From the NCBI GenBank assembly GCA_964425605.1, contig CAYRNR010000009.1, positions 37,649 to 101,648 on the forward strand: a stretch of DNA of 64,000 bases, written 5' to 3'. Below the pieces are notes generated by a model that had not been told where the DNA came from, did no database searches, and worked only from the letters and a program-made list of their open reading frames with translations. The position numbers were made by a program, and so were the translations under genes. This DNA comes from CAYRNR01 sp964425605 (GTDB taxonomy: Bacteria; Myxococcota_A; UBA796; UBA9615; CAYRNR01). Positions 43,605 to 52,623 of this stretch are shown piece by piece. Position 1 is the stretch's first letter. The number at the start of each line of letters is the position of its first letter.

Positions 43605-46346
43605 ATGCGTTTGCCCTTGCTCACCGTCGCGCTCCTCGCGGTCCCGCTGGCCGCCTGCAACTCGTCGTCCGGGGTCGTGAATATTCCTGGCGGGACACCG
43701 GGCGGCCCGGTCGCCGGTTCGACCCCCTACGAGGATCTGACCTCCTCGTGGGATCCCGTGCTCGCGGTCCCCGTGGGCGCCGACACCTCCGAGGAGCCCG
43801 CGAACTGTCCGGACGCCGACGGCGACGGGTTCGTCTCGGCCGTGGCCTGTCCCTTCGCCGCTCCCGCCCTCCTCGACTGCGACGACGGGGACAAGGCGGT
43901 CACTCCGGCGGTGGAGCGCTGGATCCCGCCCGGCCCGTTCCTCATGGGCAGCGAGTCCGATCACGCCGGGTTCGACGAGAGGCCGGTGCACGCGGTCACC
44001 CTCTCCGGGTACTGCCTGGACGTCCACGAGACCACCAACGCCGACTTCGGCCGCTGGCTGAAGGAGACCGGGGGGGCACGAGAGGGGCTGTCCCCTGGTT
44101 CGTTCGAGGGCGGGGAGGTGATCGCCGGACGGGAGCTGCACCCCGTGGAGGGGGTGACTTGGCAAGCCGCGCGGGCGTACTGCTCGGCCCAGGGTAAGGC
44201 GCTCCCCACCGAGGCCCAATGGGAGAAGGCCGCGAGGGGTGGTTGCGAGCTCGGGACCTCCCCGACCCTGTGCGATCCCGCCGATCTGCGCGCCTATCCC
44301 TGGGGCCACGCGACCCCGACGTGCGAGCTGGCCAACCACCAGACCAGCGCCAAGGGGATGGTCCGCGTCTGCGTCGGCGACACGGTGGCGGTGGACAGCC
44401 CGATGGGCGGCGAATCCCCCTACGGCCACCTCCACCTCGAGGGGAACGTGTGGGAGTACGTGTCCGACGTCTATCACCCGCTCGTGTACACGAGCGGCAC
44501 CCCTCGCGTGGACCCGGGCGGGCCCGAGGGAGAGGGGAACCACGTGCTGCGCGGCGGCGCGTGGAACACCTTCTCGACGAACATGCGCGTGGCCAACCGT
44601 TTCACGGACACGATGGTCGGCAGCGCCACGGGTATCCGTTGCGCCCGCCCCACCGAGGAGGCCGTGCCAGACACCGTGGCCCCGCTGGAGATGGTCACCC
44701 TCTCGGGGATCATCACGCGCGAGGAGGGGCCCGTGGCGGGTGAGGCGGTGATGGTCAGCGCCTTCGACTTCGCGGACGCGGATCCCCAGACGGGCATGCT
44801 GGCCCCGGGGCGCTCGCCCGTGCTGGAGACGTCGTTCGAGCCCAACGGCCTCGACGAGCAGCCCTTCTCCGTCGAGGTGCCGCGCGGTCGCAGCTACCTG
44901 CTCTCCGCCGGCCTGGCCACGACCGCAGTGGCGGACAAGCGCGACGCCCGTCCGATCAACACCAGCGGCGGCATGGGGTACGCCGCCGAGAACCCGATCC
45001 TGGCCGACCAGGATCGGACGGGCATCCGCATCCTCCTCCGCGCCGAGGTCGGTGTCTCCCCCCCGCTGGGACAGCAAGGCGGCTCCCACGAGGGCGTGGG
45101 CTCCTGGGCACCGCCGGCCCAGGGAACCGGCCCCATGGCCATGGTCACCGGCTCGCCGGTCCAGGGGAGCGCGGCCGGGAGCGGCGGTCATGCGCAAGAT
45201 CCCAGCGGCTTCCCGGGATTCCACGAGCTGCCCGCCCCCGTGGGATCGGCCATCACCGGCCGGGGTCCCTGGAGCGAGCCGGTTCGGCTCAGCACGGAGC
45301 CAGGCGGCGGCTACCGACCGCAGGTGGCCGTGGGTGCCGGCGGCGAACTCCACGCCGTGTTCTACGAGCGAACCGACCCGGGGGACGTGATCCTGCACCG
45401 CACGTCCCGCGACGGGGTCCGGTGGGCCGACGCGACCAAGGCGTCGTTCCTCGATCAGTACAACTGGGGGCCGGACATCGTGCCACGACCGGACGGCACC
45501 CTGGTCATGGTCTACGAGCACCTGCGCAGCAACTTCACGGGTCGTGGCTACCTCTCGATCTTCGAGGGGGGGGCCTGGCAGGAGCCCCAGGCGATCACGC
45601 CGTCGGCGGACAGCGAGGTGGGCAGCGACCACATCGCCAACGGTCCTGGCGACGAGCTGATCCACGTGTGGATCGGCAAGGCCCAGGGGACGTCATCCTT
45701 CAAGGCGCGCTGGCAGTGGTTCCGTGACGGCGCCTGGAGCGGACCCCGGGACTTCTCGGACGGCTCCCAGGACGCGTGGCATTCCAACGTGGAGCGCCGC
45801 CCCGACGGCAGCGTGCTGGCTGGCTGGGACATCGGCGAGGGGGGGAGTTCCACGACCCTGTTCGTGGCCGAGGGGCGCGACGGGAGCTTCTCCGAGCCGG
45901 AGAACCTCACGGCCACGGGAAAGGCCGGTGAGCGCCCCCACTTCGCCTTCGCACCGGACGGCGTGGACCACGTCACGTGGTTCGAGAAGCGCGACGGGCG
46001 CCCCCTGGCCGTGTACACCCGGGCGGGCGGGCCCGGAAAATGGGGGACGGTGCGGGAGCCCTCGGCGGGCTTCGGCGGGTTCCACTTCGATCCCGAGATC
46101 GCGGTGAATCGGGACGGCGTGCTCTGTCTGGTCTGGGGCTGGGACGCGGGCGACCGGGCCGAGATGGTCTACTCCCTGGACCGCGGCGACGGCTGGGAGG
46201 CCCCCAGGCTGCTCGCGGAGATCGGCTGGGGCAAGCCCGGCCTCGCCTCCCTCGTCGCAGACGAGGCGGGCAACTTCCACGTGGTGTGGAACCAGGGTGT
46301 CCGCGGGGACAACGAGGTGTACTACTCCAAGCTCCCCAGGCCATGA
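43605..46346 (+). CDS. FGE-fold lipoprotein with C-terminal sialidase-like beta-propeller
   Basis: This protein is 913 residues from ATG 43605; lipobox LAAC (Cys about 18). There is a short calcium-type motif (DADGDGF, then DCDDGD, MopE-like) around 70-100. An FGE-fold domain spans about 105-350 (GPFLMGSESD, DVHETTNADFGRWL, ALPTEAQWEKAARGG, LEGNVWEYVSD, LRGGAW, GIRCARP). The Cys pair required for formylglycine formation is missing in the RGGAWNTFSTN block. A beta-sandwich linker follows, then about 370 residues of repeated blades (PQVAVGAGGELHAVFYE; HFAFAPDGVDHVTWFEK; DPEIAVNRDGVLCLVWGW), a six-bladed propeller. It is the first gene of a four-gene operon and ends ATGA with the sulfatase-like gene. 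Confidence 0.82.
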   Translation: MRLPLLTVALLAVPLAACNSSSGVVNIPGGTPGGPVAGSTPYEDLTSSWDPVLAVPVGADTSEEPANCPDADGDGFVSAVACPFAAPALLDCDDGDKAVTPAVERWIPPGPFLMGSESDHAGFDERPVHAVTLSGYCLDVHETTNADFGRWLKETGGAREGLSPGSFEGGEVIAGRELHPVEGVTWQAARAYCSAQGKALPTEAQWEKAARGGCELGTSPTLCDPADLRAYPWGHATPTCELANHQTSAKGMVRVCVGDTVAVDSPMGGESPYGHLHLEGNVWEYVSDVYHPLVYTSGTPRVDPGGPEGEGNHVLRGGAWNTFSTNMRVANRFTDTMVGSATGIRCARPTEEAVPDTVAPLEMVTLSGIITREEGPVAGEAVMVSAFDFADADPQTGMLAPGRSPVLETSFEPNGLDEQPFSVEVPRGRSYLLSAGLATTAVADKRDARPINTSGGMGYAAENPILADQDRTGIRILLRAEVGVSPPLGQQGGSHEGVGSWAPPAQGTGPMAMVTGSPVQGSAAGSGGHAQDPSGFPGFHELPAPVGSAITGRGPWSEPVRLSTEPGGGYRPQVAVGAGGELHAVFYERTDPGDVILHRTSRDGVRWADATKASFLDQYNWGPDIVPRPDGTLVMVYEHLRSNFTGRGYLSIFEGGAWQEPQAITPSADSEVGSDHIANGPGDELIHVWIGKAQGTSSFKARWQWFRDGAWSGPRDFSDGSQDAWHSNVERRPDGSVLAGWDIGEGGSSTTLFVAEGRDGSFSEPENLTATGKAGERPHFAFAPDGVDHVTWFEKRDGRPLAVYTRAGGPGKWGTVREPSAGFGGFHFDPEIAVNRDGVLCLVWGWDAGDRAEMVYSLDRGDGWEAPRLLAEIGWGKPGLASLVADEAGNFHVVWNQGVRGDNEVYYSKLPRP

Positions 46347-49093
46347 ACACCATGTCACTGCGCATCCTCGCCCTGCTTCCGGTCCTCGCGGCGCTCGCGC
46401 TGCCGGCCGGGTGCAGCACCGAGCGGGTCGAGGAGGCGCCCCCACCCGTGCCTCCCGCCGGACCCATCCAGGGGGCGTGGCACGCGGCGCCCACGTGGGA
46501 GCTCGTGGGGGACGTCGGCGCTCGGCCCCGTCCCATCGTGCTGATCTCGCTGGACACGGTTCGAGCGGACAGCATGAGCCTGTACGGCGGCAGGGCGGTC
46601 ACCCCCTCCATCGAGGCCGTCGCCGGCCAGGGCGCGCTGTTCGCGGCGGCCATGACCCACTTCCCCGAGACCTGCCTCTCCCACTGGTCGATGATGACCG
46701 GCGTCCTGCCGGTCGCCCACGGCAACGCCCCGGGCCAGCGCGGATCGCGGTACACCGGACCGACCCTGGCCGAGATCAGCGCTCGCCATGGCTATGCCAC
46801 CGGGGCGTTCATCGGCGGCTGGACGCTCGCCGACGACGTCTGCGGGATCGGCCGCGGGTTCGGCCTCTTCGACGACCAGCACGAGTTCGCCGAGGCCAAC
46901 CCGAGCCTGCCCGCGACCGAGGTCACCGCCCGGGCCGTGCAGTGGATCGAGGGACAGCAGGGACCCTTCTTCGCCTTCGTGCACTACTTCGACGCCCACA
47001 GCCCCTACACCCCCGCGCCCCCGTGGGACACGGCCTACGATCCCACGTACACGGGCTCCATGGACGGCAGCAGTTCGTCGCTGGACCCCTACCGATCCGG
47101 ACTCGAGGAGCCCGAACCGCGCGACGTGGAGCACGTCCGGGCCCTGTACGAGGGGGAGATCTCGCAGCTCGACGAGGCGCTCGCCCCCCTGCTGCAGGCC
47201 CTCCCGGCCGACGCGGTGGTGGCGATCACGGCCGACCACGGCGAGTCGTTCGAGCACGGCTACTACTTCAACCACCGGGACGGGCTGTGGGACTCGGTGC
47301 TCCGCGTGCCCCTGGTGATCCGCGCGCCAGGTGTCCCGGCGGGGGCACAGGTGGACGATCTGGTCGCGCTGAGCGATCTCGCGCCGACCCTGCTCGCGCT
47401 GGCCGGGCTCCCGGGGGATGCCAGGATGCAGGGGCGGAGCCTCGTGCCCCTGGCGACGGAGCTCGCGGCGACGGGGCGCGACGAGGTGTTCGCCGTCACC
47501 GATCCCTGGCGGCCACCCTCCCAGTTCGCCGTGCGTACACCGCACACCAAGCTCATCGAGCGCGACGCTGGCGTGCAGGTGTACGACCTGCGGGCCGATC
47601 CTCGAGAGGAGCGCGCCAGCGACCACGTCCCCGAGGCGCTGGAGGGGGCGGCCTCGCGTTACCGGCTCGCCGTGGACTCCCTCGCTCCCCACATGGTGGA
47701 GCCCCCGAGCCCCACCCCCCTGTCCGGGTCCGAGATCCGCCGCCTGGAGGCGCTGGGCTACGTGGAGCCGGGGGTGGGCGCCCGGCCGGACGAACGGGTC
47801 CACATGCCCATCCCGGCGGACATGCCCATCTGGGAGCAGGACATCCATGGGTTCGTGGACAACCCGGGTTGGTACGGCGAGGCCTCGTGGGAGGACGTGC
47901 GGATGCGCGTCGCCCAGCACCAGGCCGTGGCCGGCCGGGACATGGCCCGCATCCGGGCCCTCGGTGGCGACCTGGCCTCGGCGGCCGACACCCAGGCCGA
48001 GACGGCCGCGCTGCTGGACGCAGGCCCGGTGAGCTCGCCGCGCCTGGCCGGCCGGGTGACCCGCTTGCTCCGGGACGCGGCCCTGCGGGACGCCGAGGTG
48101 TACCGGGCGCTCGCCCTGGGGCAGGCGCCGCAGACCGAGGTCACCCCGGGACTCTACGCGCTGCGTATCGAGTACTGGGCCCTGGCCATCGAGGCGCGCG
48201 AGGGGGGCGACCTCTCCGGCGGGATCGCGGACCTGCGACGGCGCGTGGCCGCCGTGCGCGAGGCGACCACCGCCCTGGACCTCGACGCGTTCGGCAGCTT
48301 CGAGCAGCGCCACGATCTCCGCGTGCTGCTCTGGGAGGCCTACCTCGACAGCCTCGATCCCCTTGGCGTCGAGGAGCGTTGGGGGTACTGGACGGTGGGG
48401 GAGAGCAGGCGCCAGGCCCGCCTGCTCGAGATGGCGCTGACCGCCCTCGAGGGAGGGAGCCCCCTGCTCCACGGGGACCTGACCGGCGCGGCGCCCGACC
48501 TGTCCCACACGGATCCCATCTGGTGGCCGACGTCCCTGGCCGAGGCGTTCCACTCCCCGGACCAGATCGCGGACTTCACCGCGGAGGGCCTCGGCGCCCT
48601 GCCCACCGGGGATTCCCTGGTAGACGTGGCCGGACAGCCGGGGCCGCGTGCCATCGGCAGCTACAGCCGCCTGGGCCTCGACGACGCCGAGCACCGCGCG
48701 TGGCTGGACGCCCGGGCCCGCGAGCTCGATCGCCTGCGGGACCTGGATCCCGCGAGGATTCCGGCCGCCCTGACCGAGATGACCGGACACCTGGACGGCT
48801 ACGGCCACACCAGCCGCTACTACAACATCAAGCAGGTCCGCAACGAGGGTGTCCGCCAGCTGGCACGCGCCCGCCGCGCCGACCTGGCGCTGGACGTGCT
48901 GCGGACGAACTACCCCCTCCACCATCAGGACTGGGCTTGCCCCAACCGCGAGGGGATCCTGCGGGCCATCGAGGGCCGCCTGGCCTTCGAGGCCGGGCGG
49001 ACGGACGAGGCGCTGTCCCTCCTGCGCGCGTCCCTCGACGCGTCGGCGGCGTTCCTCGGCGACGTGGACCGCGCCGAGCGGGGGGGACGTTGA
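46343..49093 (+). CDS. Sulfatase-superfamily lipoprotein with degenerate formylglycine motif and large C-terminal domain
   Basis: This 916-residue protein starts with ATG overlapping the previous stop (ATGA). The lipobox is PAGC (Cys 24). Residues 62-480 are a sulfatase/alkaline-phosphatase-fold domain: VLISLDTVRADS (metal Asp71), ITADHGESFEHG and HKLIERD-type motifs. At the nucleophile position the sequence is TCLSHWSMMTG. Cys111 is in place, but the Pro and Arg of the CxPxR modification motif are Ser and Trp. Residues about 490-916 are helical with no family I recognise. Without CxPxR the Cys may not be converted to formylglycine, so the reaction is uncertain (phosphoesterase or unmodified Cys). 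The stop overlaps the next start (TTGA). Confidence 0.82.
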   Translation: MNTMSLRILALLPVLAALALPAGCSTERVEEAPPPVPPAGPIQGAWHAAPTWELVGDVGARPRPIVLISLDTVRADSMSLYGGRAVTPSIEAVAGQGALFAAAMTHFPETCLSHWSMMTGVLPVAHGNAPGQRGSRYTGPTLAEISARHGYATGAFIGGWTLADDVCGIGRGFGLFDDQHEFAEANPSLPATEVTARAVQWIEGQQGPFFAFVHYFDAHSPYTPAPPWDTAYDPTYTGSMDGSSSSLDPYRSGLEEPEPRDVEHVRALYEGEISQLDEALAPLLQALPADAVVAITADHGESFEHGYYFNHRDGLWDSVLRVPLVIRAPGVPAGAQVDDLVALSDLAPTLLALAGLPGDARMQGRSLVPLATELAATGRDEVFAVTDPWRPPSQFAVRTPHTKLIERDAGVQVYDLRADPREERASDHVPEALEGAASRYRLAVDSLAPHMVEPPSPTPLSGSEIRRLEALGYVEPGVGARPDERVHMPIPADMPIWEQDIHGFVDNPGWYGEASWEDVRMRVAQHQAVAGRDMARIRALGGDLASAADTQAETAALLDAGPVSSPRLAGRVTRLLRDAALRDAEVYRALALGQAPQTEVTPGLYALRIEYWALAIEAREGGDLSGGIADLRRRVAAVREATTALDLDAFGSFEQRHDLRVLLWEAYLDSLDPLGVEERWGYWTVGESRRQARLLEMALTALEGGSPLLHGDLTGAAPDLSHTDPIWWPTSLAEAFHSPDQIADFTAEGLGALPTGDSLVDVAGQPGPRAIGSYSRLGLDDAEHRAWLDARARELDRLRDLDPARIPAALTEMTGHLDGYGHTSRYYNIKQVRNEGVRQLARARRADLALDVLRTNYPLHHQDWACPNREGILRAIEGRLAFEAGRTDEALSLLRASLDASAAFLGDVDRAERGGR

Positions 49094-49938
49094 GGCTCGC
49101 CCTCTCCAGGAGCCTCGCCTGGCGGGCGCTGGCCGTGGCCGCAGTCCTGGCGGTGCTGGCCCTGGGTCTGTTCGCGGTGCTCCGCGAACGGGCCGGCGCG
49201 CAGTCCGCCATCGTGCAGATCCCGGGGGCGCAGTACACGCGCGGTAGCGGCCGCGTCCCGGACGAACCCCGCACGCCGGTCGAGCTGACGGCCTTCGGCA
49301 TCGACCGGACCGAGGTCACCATCGCGCAGTTCGAGGCATTCGTGGCCGAGGGCTACGGGGACCCGCGGTGGTGGACCGAGGAGGGCTGGCTGTGGAGCCT
49401 GCGTGAACCCGGCGGAGCCGGCGCCGAAGCTCGCCGGGCGGATCGGGGCGAGGCCCACCCGGTGGTCGCCGTCACCTGGTACGAGGCCGACGCGTACTGC
49501 CGGTGGCGCGGGGGCGCCCTGCCCACCGAGGCCCAGTGGGAGTACGCGGCGTGCGGCGGGGATGCACAACGGCGCTACCCCTGGGGCGGCAGCGAGGACG
49601 TCGCCACCGTTTGGTTCACCCAGGGCAAGCACGGCCACGTCCGCTCGGTGGGCACGGAGGAGTCGGGCAGCGAGGGCTCGTCCACCGGCGCGCCGTCCGG
49701 CCTGTCCCACGCCAGCGGCAACGTGTGGGAGTGGACGTCCAGCTGGTATCACCGCGACGCCTACCTCGACGACGCCGGCGTGGATCCTCCGGGGCCCGCG
49801 GACGGGACCTGGAAGACGCTGAGGGGCGGCTCGTTCATGAACCTCCCCAGCTACTGTACGTGTACCCACCGCGAGCCGGCTCGACCGGACCGCGCCTCCT
49901 TCACCACGGGATTCCGATGCGCCTATCCTCCCGGATGA
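49090..49938 (+). CDS. Exported FGE-fold protein, one of the two catalytic Cys retained
   Basis: This protein is 282 residues from TTG 49090, which overlaps the sulfatase stop. An N-terminal hydrophobic segment (about 9-30) acts as signal or anchor. The FGE-fold domain spans about 38-282: IPGAQYTRGS, GIDRTEVTIAQFEAF, ALPTEAQWEYAACGG, ASGNVWEWTSSWY, LRGGSF, GFRCAYPPG. In human SUMF1 the copper-binding pair is in GGSYMCHRSYC. The aligned part here is GGSFMNLPSYC, so the first Cys is Asn and the second remains. The enzyme should therefore not generate formylglycine. The close link to the sulfatase-like gene suggests the pair evolved from a sulfatase/activator couple. Confidence 0.82.
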   Translation: MRLALSRSLAWRALAVAAVLAVLALGLFAVLRERAGAQSAIVQIPGAQYTRGSGRVPDEPRTPVELTAFGIDRTEVTIAQFEAFVAEGYGDPRWWTEEGWLWSLREPGGAGAEARRADRGEAHPVVAVTWYEADAYCRWRGGALPTEAQWEYAACGGDAQRRYPWGGSEDVATVWFTQGKHGHVRSVGTEESGSEGSSTGAPSGLSHASGNVWEWTSSWYHRDAYLDDAGVDPPGPADGTWKTLRGGSFMNLPSYCTCTHREPARPDRASFTTGFRCAYPPG

Positions 49939-50840
49939 TCGTCACCGCGGCGGCGCTGATCGTGGCCGGTCTGGCCTGCGGACAGGTCCTGGCCGCAGGA
50001 CCCGACGGCGCGTCCATGGTGCGCGTGCCCGGCGCCAGCGTGGTGCTCGGCGGTTTCCAGTCCACGCAACCCCAGCCGTTTCCCCTCGACGCGGACGTCC
50101 CCGCCCTGGCCACCTGGCACCACGATCCCATGGGCCGCCCGCCGGCCAGCTGGGTGTGGGTGGACGCCTTCGACATCGATCGCACCGAGGTGACCCGCGA
50201 GCAGTACCAGCAGTTCCTCCTGGCCACGGGGTACCGCCCCCCCCACGTGGACGAACCCTGGGCCGACGAGGGCTTCAACTGGGACGGCACGGACTACCCC
50301 GCCGGCACGGGCGACCACCCGGTGGTGCTGGTCAGCTGGTACGACGCGAGCGAGTACTGCGCCTGGGCGGACAAGCGCCTGCCCACCGAGGCCGAGTGGC
50401 AGCTCGCTGCGCTCGGCCCCACCGAGGAGGGCCGGAGCTACCCGTGGGGCGAGGTGTACGATCCCCTGGCCCTGAACCACGGGCAGGCCTTCGCGCCCAA
50501 CTACGACGACAGCGACGGCTACGAGACGACCGCGCCGGTGGGATCGTTCCCCGCGGGTCGCAGCCCCTACGGGCTCGAGGATGCCTACGGCAACGCCTGG
50601 GAGTTCACGAGCGACTTCCGTCGGCGCGACTGGCGACACTACGAGGGTGAACGCAGGGACTCGACCATGGCCAACCTCCACGCACCGGAGCCGGGCATCT
50701 ACGTGATCGTGCGGGGCGGGTCCTACTTCTTCGACGTCCAGGCGGCGCCTCACGGAGGCGAGAGCGTCGCCTTCCTCGTCGAGCTGCGGCGCAAGACGTC
50801 GGGGTTCCGCTGCGCCAGGGACGTGGAGGGTTCCAGGTAG
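49917..50840 (+). CDS. Exported FGE-fold protein without the catalytic Cys pair
   Basis: This protein is 307 residues from ATG 49917; ATG 49935 would give an ATGA overlap but loses the basic n-region of the signal peptide. A lipobox-like LACG is present at about 19-22, so lipidation is possible. FGE-fold motifs are VRVPGASVVLGG, DIDRTEVTREQYQQF, RLPTEAEWQLAALG, DAYGNAWEFTSDF, VRGGSYFFD and GFRCARD. The copper Cys pair is absent. It is the last gene of the operon that starts at 43605. The final 91 bases overlap the convergent membrane-protein gene, the largest such overlap in the window. Confidence 0.82.
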   Translation: MRLSSRMIVTAAALIVAGLACGQVLAAGPDGASMVRVPGASVVLGGFQSTQPQPFPLDADVPALATWHHDPMGRPPASWVWVDAFDIDRTEVTREQYQQFLLATGYRPPHVDEPWADEGFNWDGTDYPAGTGDHPVVLVSWYDASEYCAWADKRLPTEAEWQLAALGPTEEGRSYPWGEVYDPLALNHGQAFAPNYDDSDGYETTAPVGSFPAGRSPYGLEDAYGNAWEFTSDFRRRDWRHYEGERRDSTMANLHAPEPGIYVIVRGGSYFFDVQAAPHGGESVAFLVELRRKTSGFRCARDVEGSR

Positions 50841-52543
50841 TAGATCTCGTACCCTGGGCACTCGTCGACCCGTGTGCCGAACAGCCCGGGGGCGAGCGCG
50901 GCGATCTCCGGCGGCGCTGCCTGGTCGCTGATCACCCACCGGAAGCCCAGATCCGCCAGCTGCGACGTGTCGAGTGGCCCCGTCCCCTCGACAGCGTCGT
51001 CCCAGCCCAGCCCCATGAGGAACAGCTCGGGGTACATCCCGTTCGACAGCGGCCAGTTCCCCGTCCCGATGGTGGCGCCCGGGCGCTGGTGGACGAGCTG
51101 CAACAGCTGGCTCTTCGCCGACGCGGTCGTCATGAGCCCCGGCACCATGTTTGCGCCGTCCCAGGGCCAGACGAGCACGGCGCCGTCGCGGCCGCGCAGG
51201 TCGCGGATGCACGACTCCTGGGGGAGCTGGAGCGTGGGGAGGCGCAGGGACAGGCCGCCGAACACCAGGGCGTCCGCGACGACCAGGGCCGCGAGCAGGT
51301 ACGCGGGTCGTGGCCAGCGTCGCGCCACGGCAGCGACCCCCCACGCTGCGGACACGGCCAGGCCCACGTGGGCCAGCATCAGGTAGCGTGTCGGCTGCGT
51401 CAGCGCGCGGGCGGCCCGCTCGCAGATGGTGTTGAGCAGGGCGAAGGGGCCGGCCACGTCGCCGCCCAGGTTGGAGCCCATGGCCAGCACGATCCCGACG
51501 AGCCCCAGGCCGAACCACGGCCCTGCCCGCCGGCCGGCCATCGCCACCCCGACGAGGCTCATCACCAGCAGCGTCAGCCCCAGGTAGTCCCGACCCGTGC
51601 CGCGGCTCTCGAATTCGGACTCTCCCGCCCACAGGGGCCGCTCGGGCCAGACCAGGTCGACCGCCCGCGCGCGGGCGTTGACACACTCGAACTCCGTCCA
51701 CCCGAAGGTCAGCGTCCCGGCCTGCCGCGTCTCCGCATCGTGGCACGGGAAGACCTCCCCGGAGGTGCCCCGGTGCAGCTGGAAGCTCAGCGCCAGCAGC
51801 GCCAATCCCGGCGCCAGGGTGAGCACCAGGCGCCGCGCGACGGTCGCAGGTGGCCGAACGGCGCCGTCCGCGGGAGCGCGGGCAGGGGCGCGCCGCCACA
51901 GCAACGCCACGATCGCGCCCACGGCGAGGACTCCCGGGAGCACCGGCGCCCAGTACGGACCCTCCACCCCCTGCAGGGGGATGCAGAGTGCGGCCGTCAC
52001 GGCCCAACCGAGCCAGCGAGTGCGGCTTCGCATCAACCGCACCGTCGCGATCAGGCCGACGATCATGGGAAGCGCCGAGATCGCCACCACGGAGCTCTCG
52101 CCCGTGGCATAGAACAGGTATCGCGGCGCGAGCGAAGCCACCCCCGCGAACAGCGCCGCGGGCCTCGAGAGCCCTGTCTCCCGGGCCAGCCAGGCGATGC
52201 CCAGGCCGATCAGCGCGATGTGGACCAGGTCCGTGAGGGTCGCGGCCGCGGCCTCACCGACCAGCGGCCTCAGCGCCATCCAGGTCATCGCGGTCAGCGG
52301 GGACAGGGCCGCGCCGTGGCCGCCGAAGGGGTAGTTGAAGAGGTCGGAGTGGCCGCCCCAGACGCTGCCCAGGAGCCCCTCCGCCGACATCCACCACATC
52401 ACCCACAGGGTGGTCACCACGTCCGGGCCGTCCCCCGCGATCTGGCCGCTGAGCAACGCGGCCCGCAGCGGGATGGCCGCCAGCCCCGTGATCACGACCG
52501 TGGCCAGGATCACCCAGCGAAGCGGGGAGCTGCGCAGGTTCAT
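50750..52543 (-). CDS. Polytopic membrane protein, GT-C-like, paralogue of 40582-42339
   Basis: This protein is 597 residues from ATG 52543 (GGAGG 9 bases upstream). About 11-12 hydrophobic helices cover residues 8-430, with a C-terminal soluble part of about 150 residues. The first loop contains GDGPDVVTTLWVMWWMS and later FNYPFGGHG, matching the order DSDVWAHVW and LNFPHGG in the gene at 40582. QPTRYLMLAHVGLA parallels RNPWEMVLVVSMCLA. The SGNH hydrolase gene lies 80 bases upstream on the same strand, so the two are probably one operon. A role in envelope glycan or lipid modification is inferred from that pairing only. Confidence 0.68.
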   Translation of the reverse strand: MNLRSSPLRWVILATVVITGLAAIPLRAALLSGQIAGDGPDVVTTLWVMWWMSAEGLLGSVWGGHSDLFNYPFGGHGAALSPLTAMTWMALRPLVGEAAAATLTDLVHIALIGLGIAWLARETGLSRPAALFAGVASLAPRYLFYATGESSVVAISALPMIVGLIATVRLMRSRTRWLGWAVTAALCIPLQGVEGPYWAPVLPGVLAVGAIVALLWRRAPARAPADGAVRPPATVARRLVLTLAPGLALLALSFQLHRGTSGEVFPCHDAETRQAGTLTFGWTEFECVNARARAVDLVWPERPLWAGESEFESRGTGRDYLGLTLLVMSLVGVAMAGRRAGPWFGLGLVGIVLAMGSNLGGDVAGPFALLNTICERAARALTQPTRYLMLAHVGLAVSAAWGVAAVARRWPRPAYLLAALVVADALVFGGLSLRLPTLQLPQESCIRDLRGRDGAVLVWPWDGANMVPGLMTTASAKSQLLQLVHQRPGATIGTGNWPLSNGMYPELFLMGLGWDDAVEGTGPLDTSQLADLGFRWVISDQAAPPEIAALAPGLFGTRVDECPGYEIYYLEPSTSLAQRNPDVLRRSSTRKATLSPP

Positions 52544-52623
52544 CCGCACGGTCCTCCACGGAATGGAGCACGACCTCATCTTCGTTGCTGTACCGCCTCC
52601 CGACCCGAACCCTCACGATCATC

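Noticed and set aside
836..50840. Annotating the FGE-fold proteins as active formylglycine-generating enzymes
   Set aside because: All four lack the copper-binding Cys pair that defines activity; only 49090-49938 keeps one of the two Cys.
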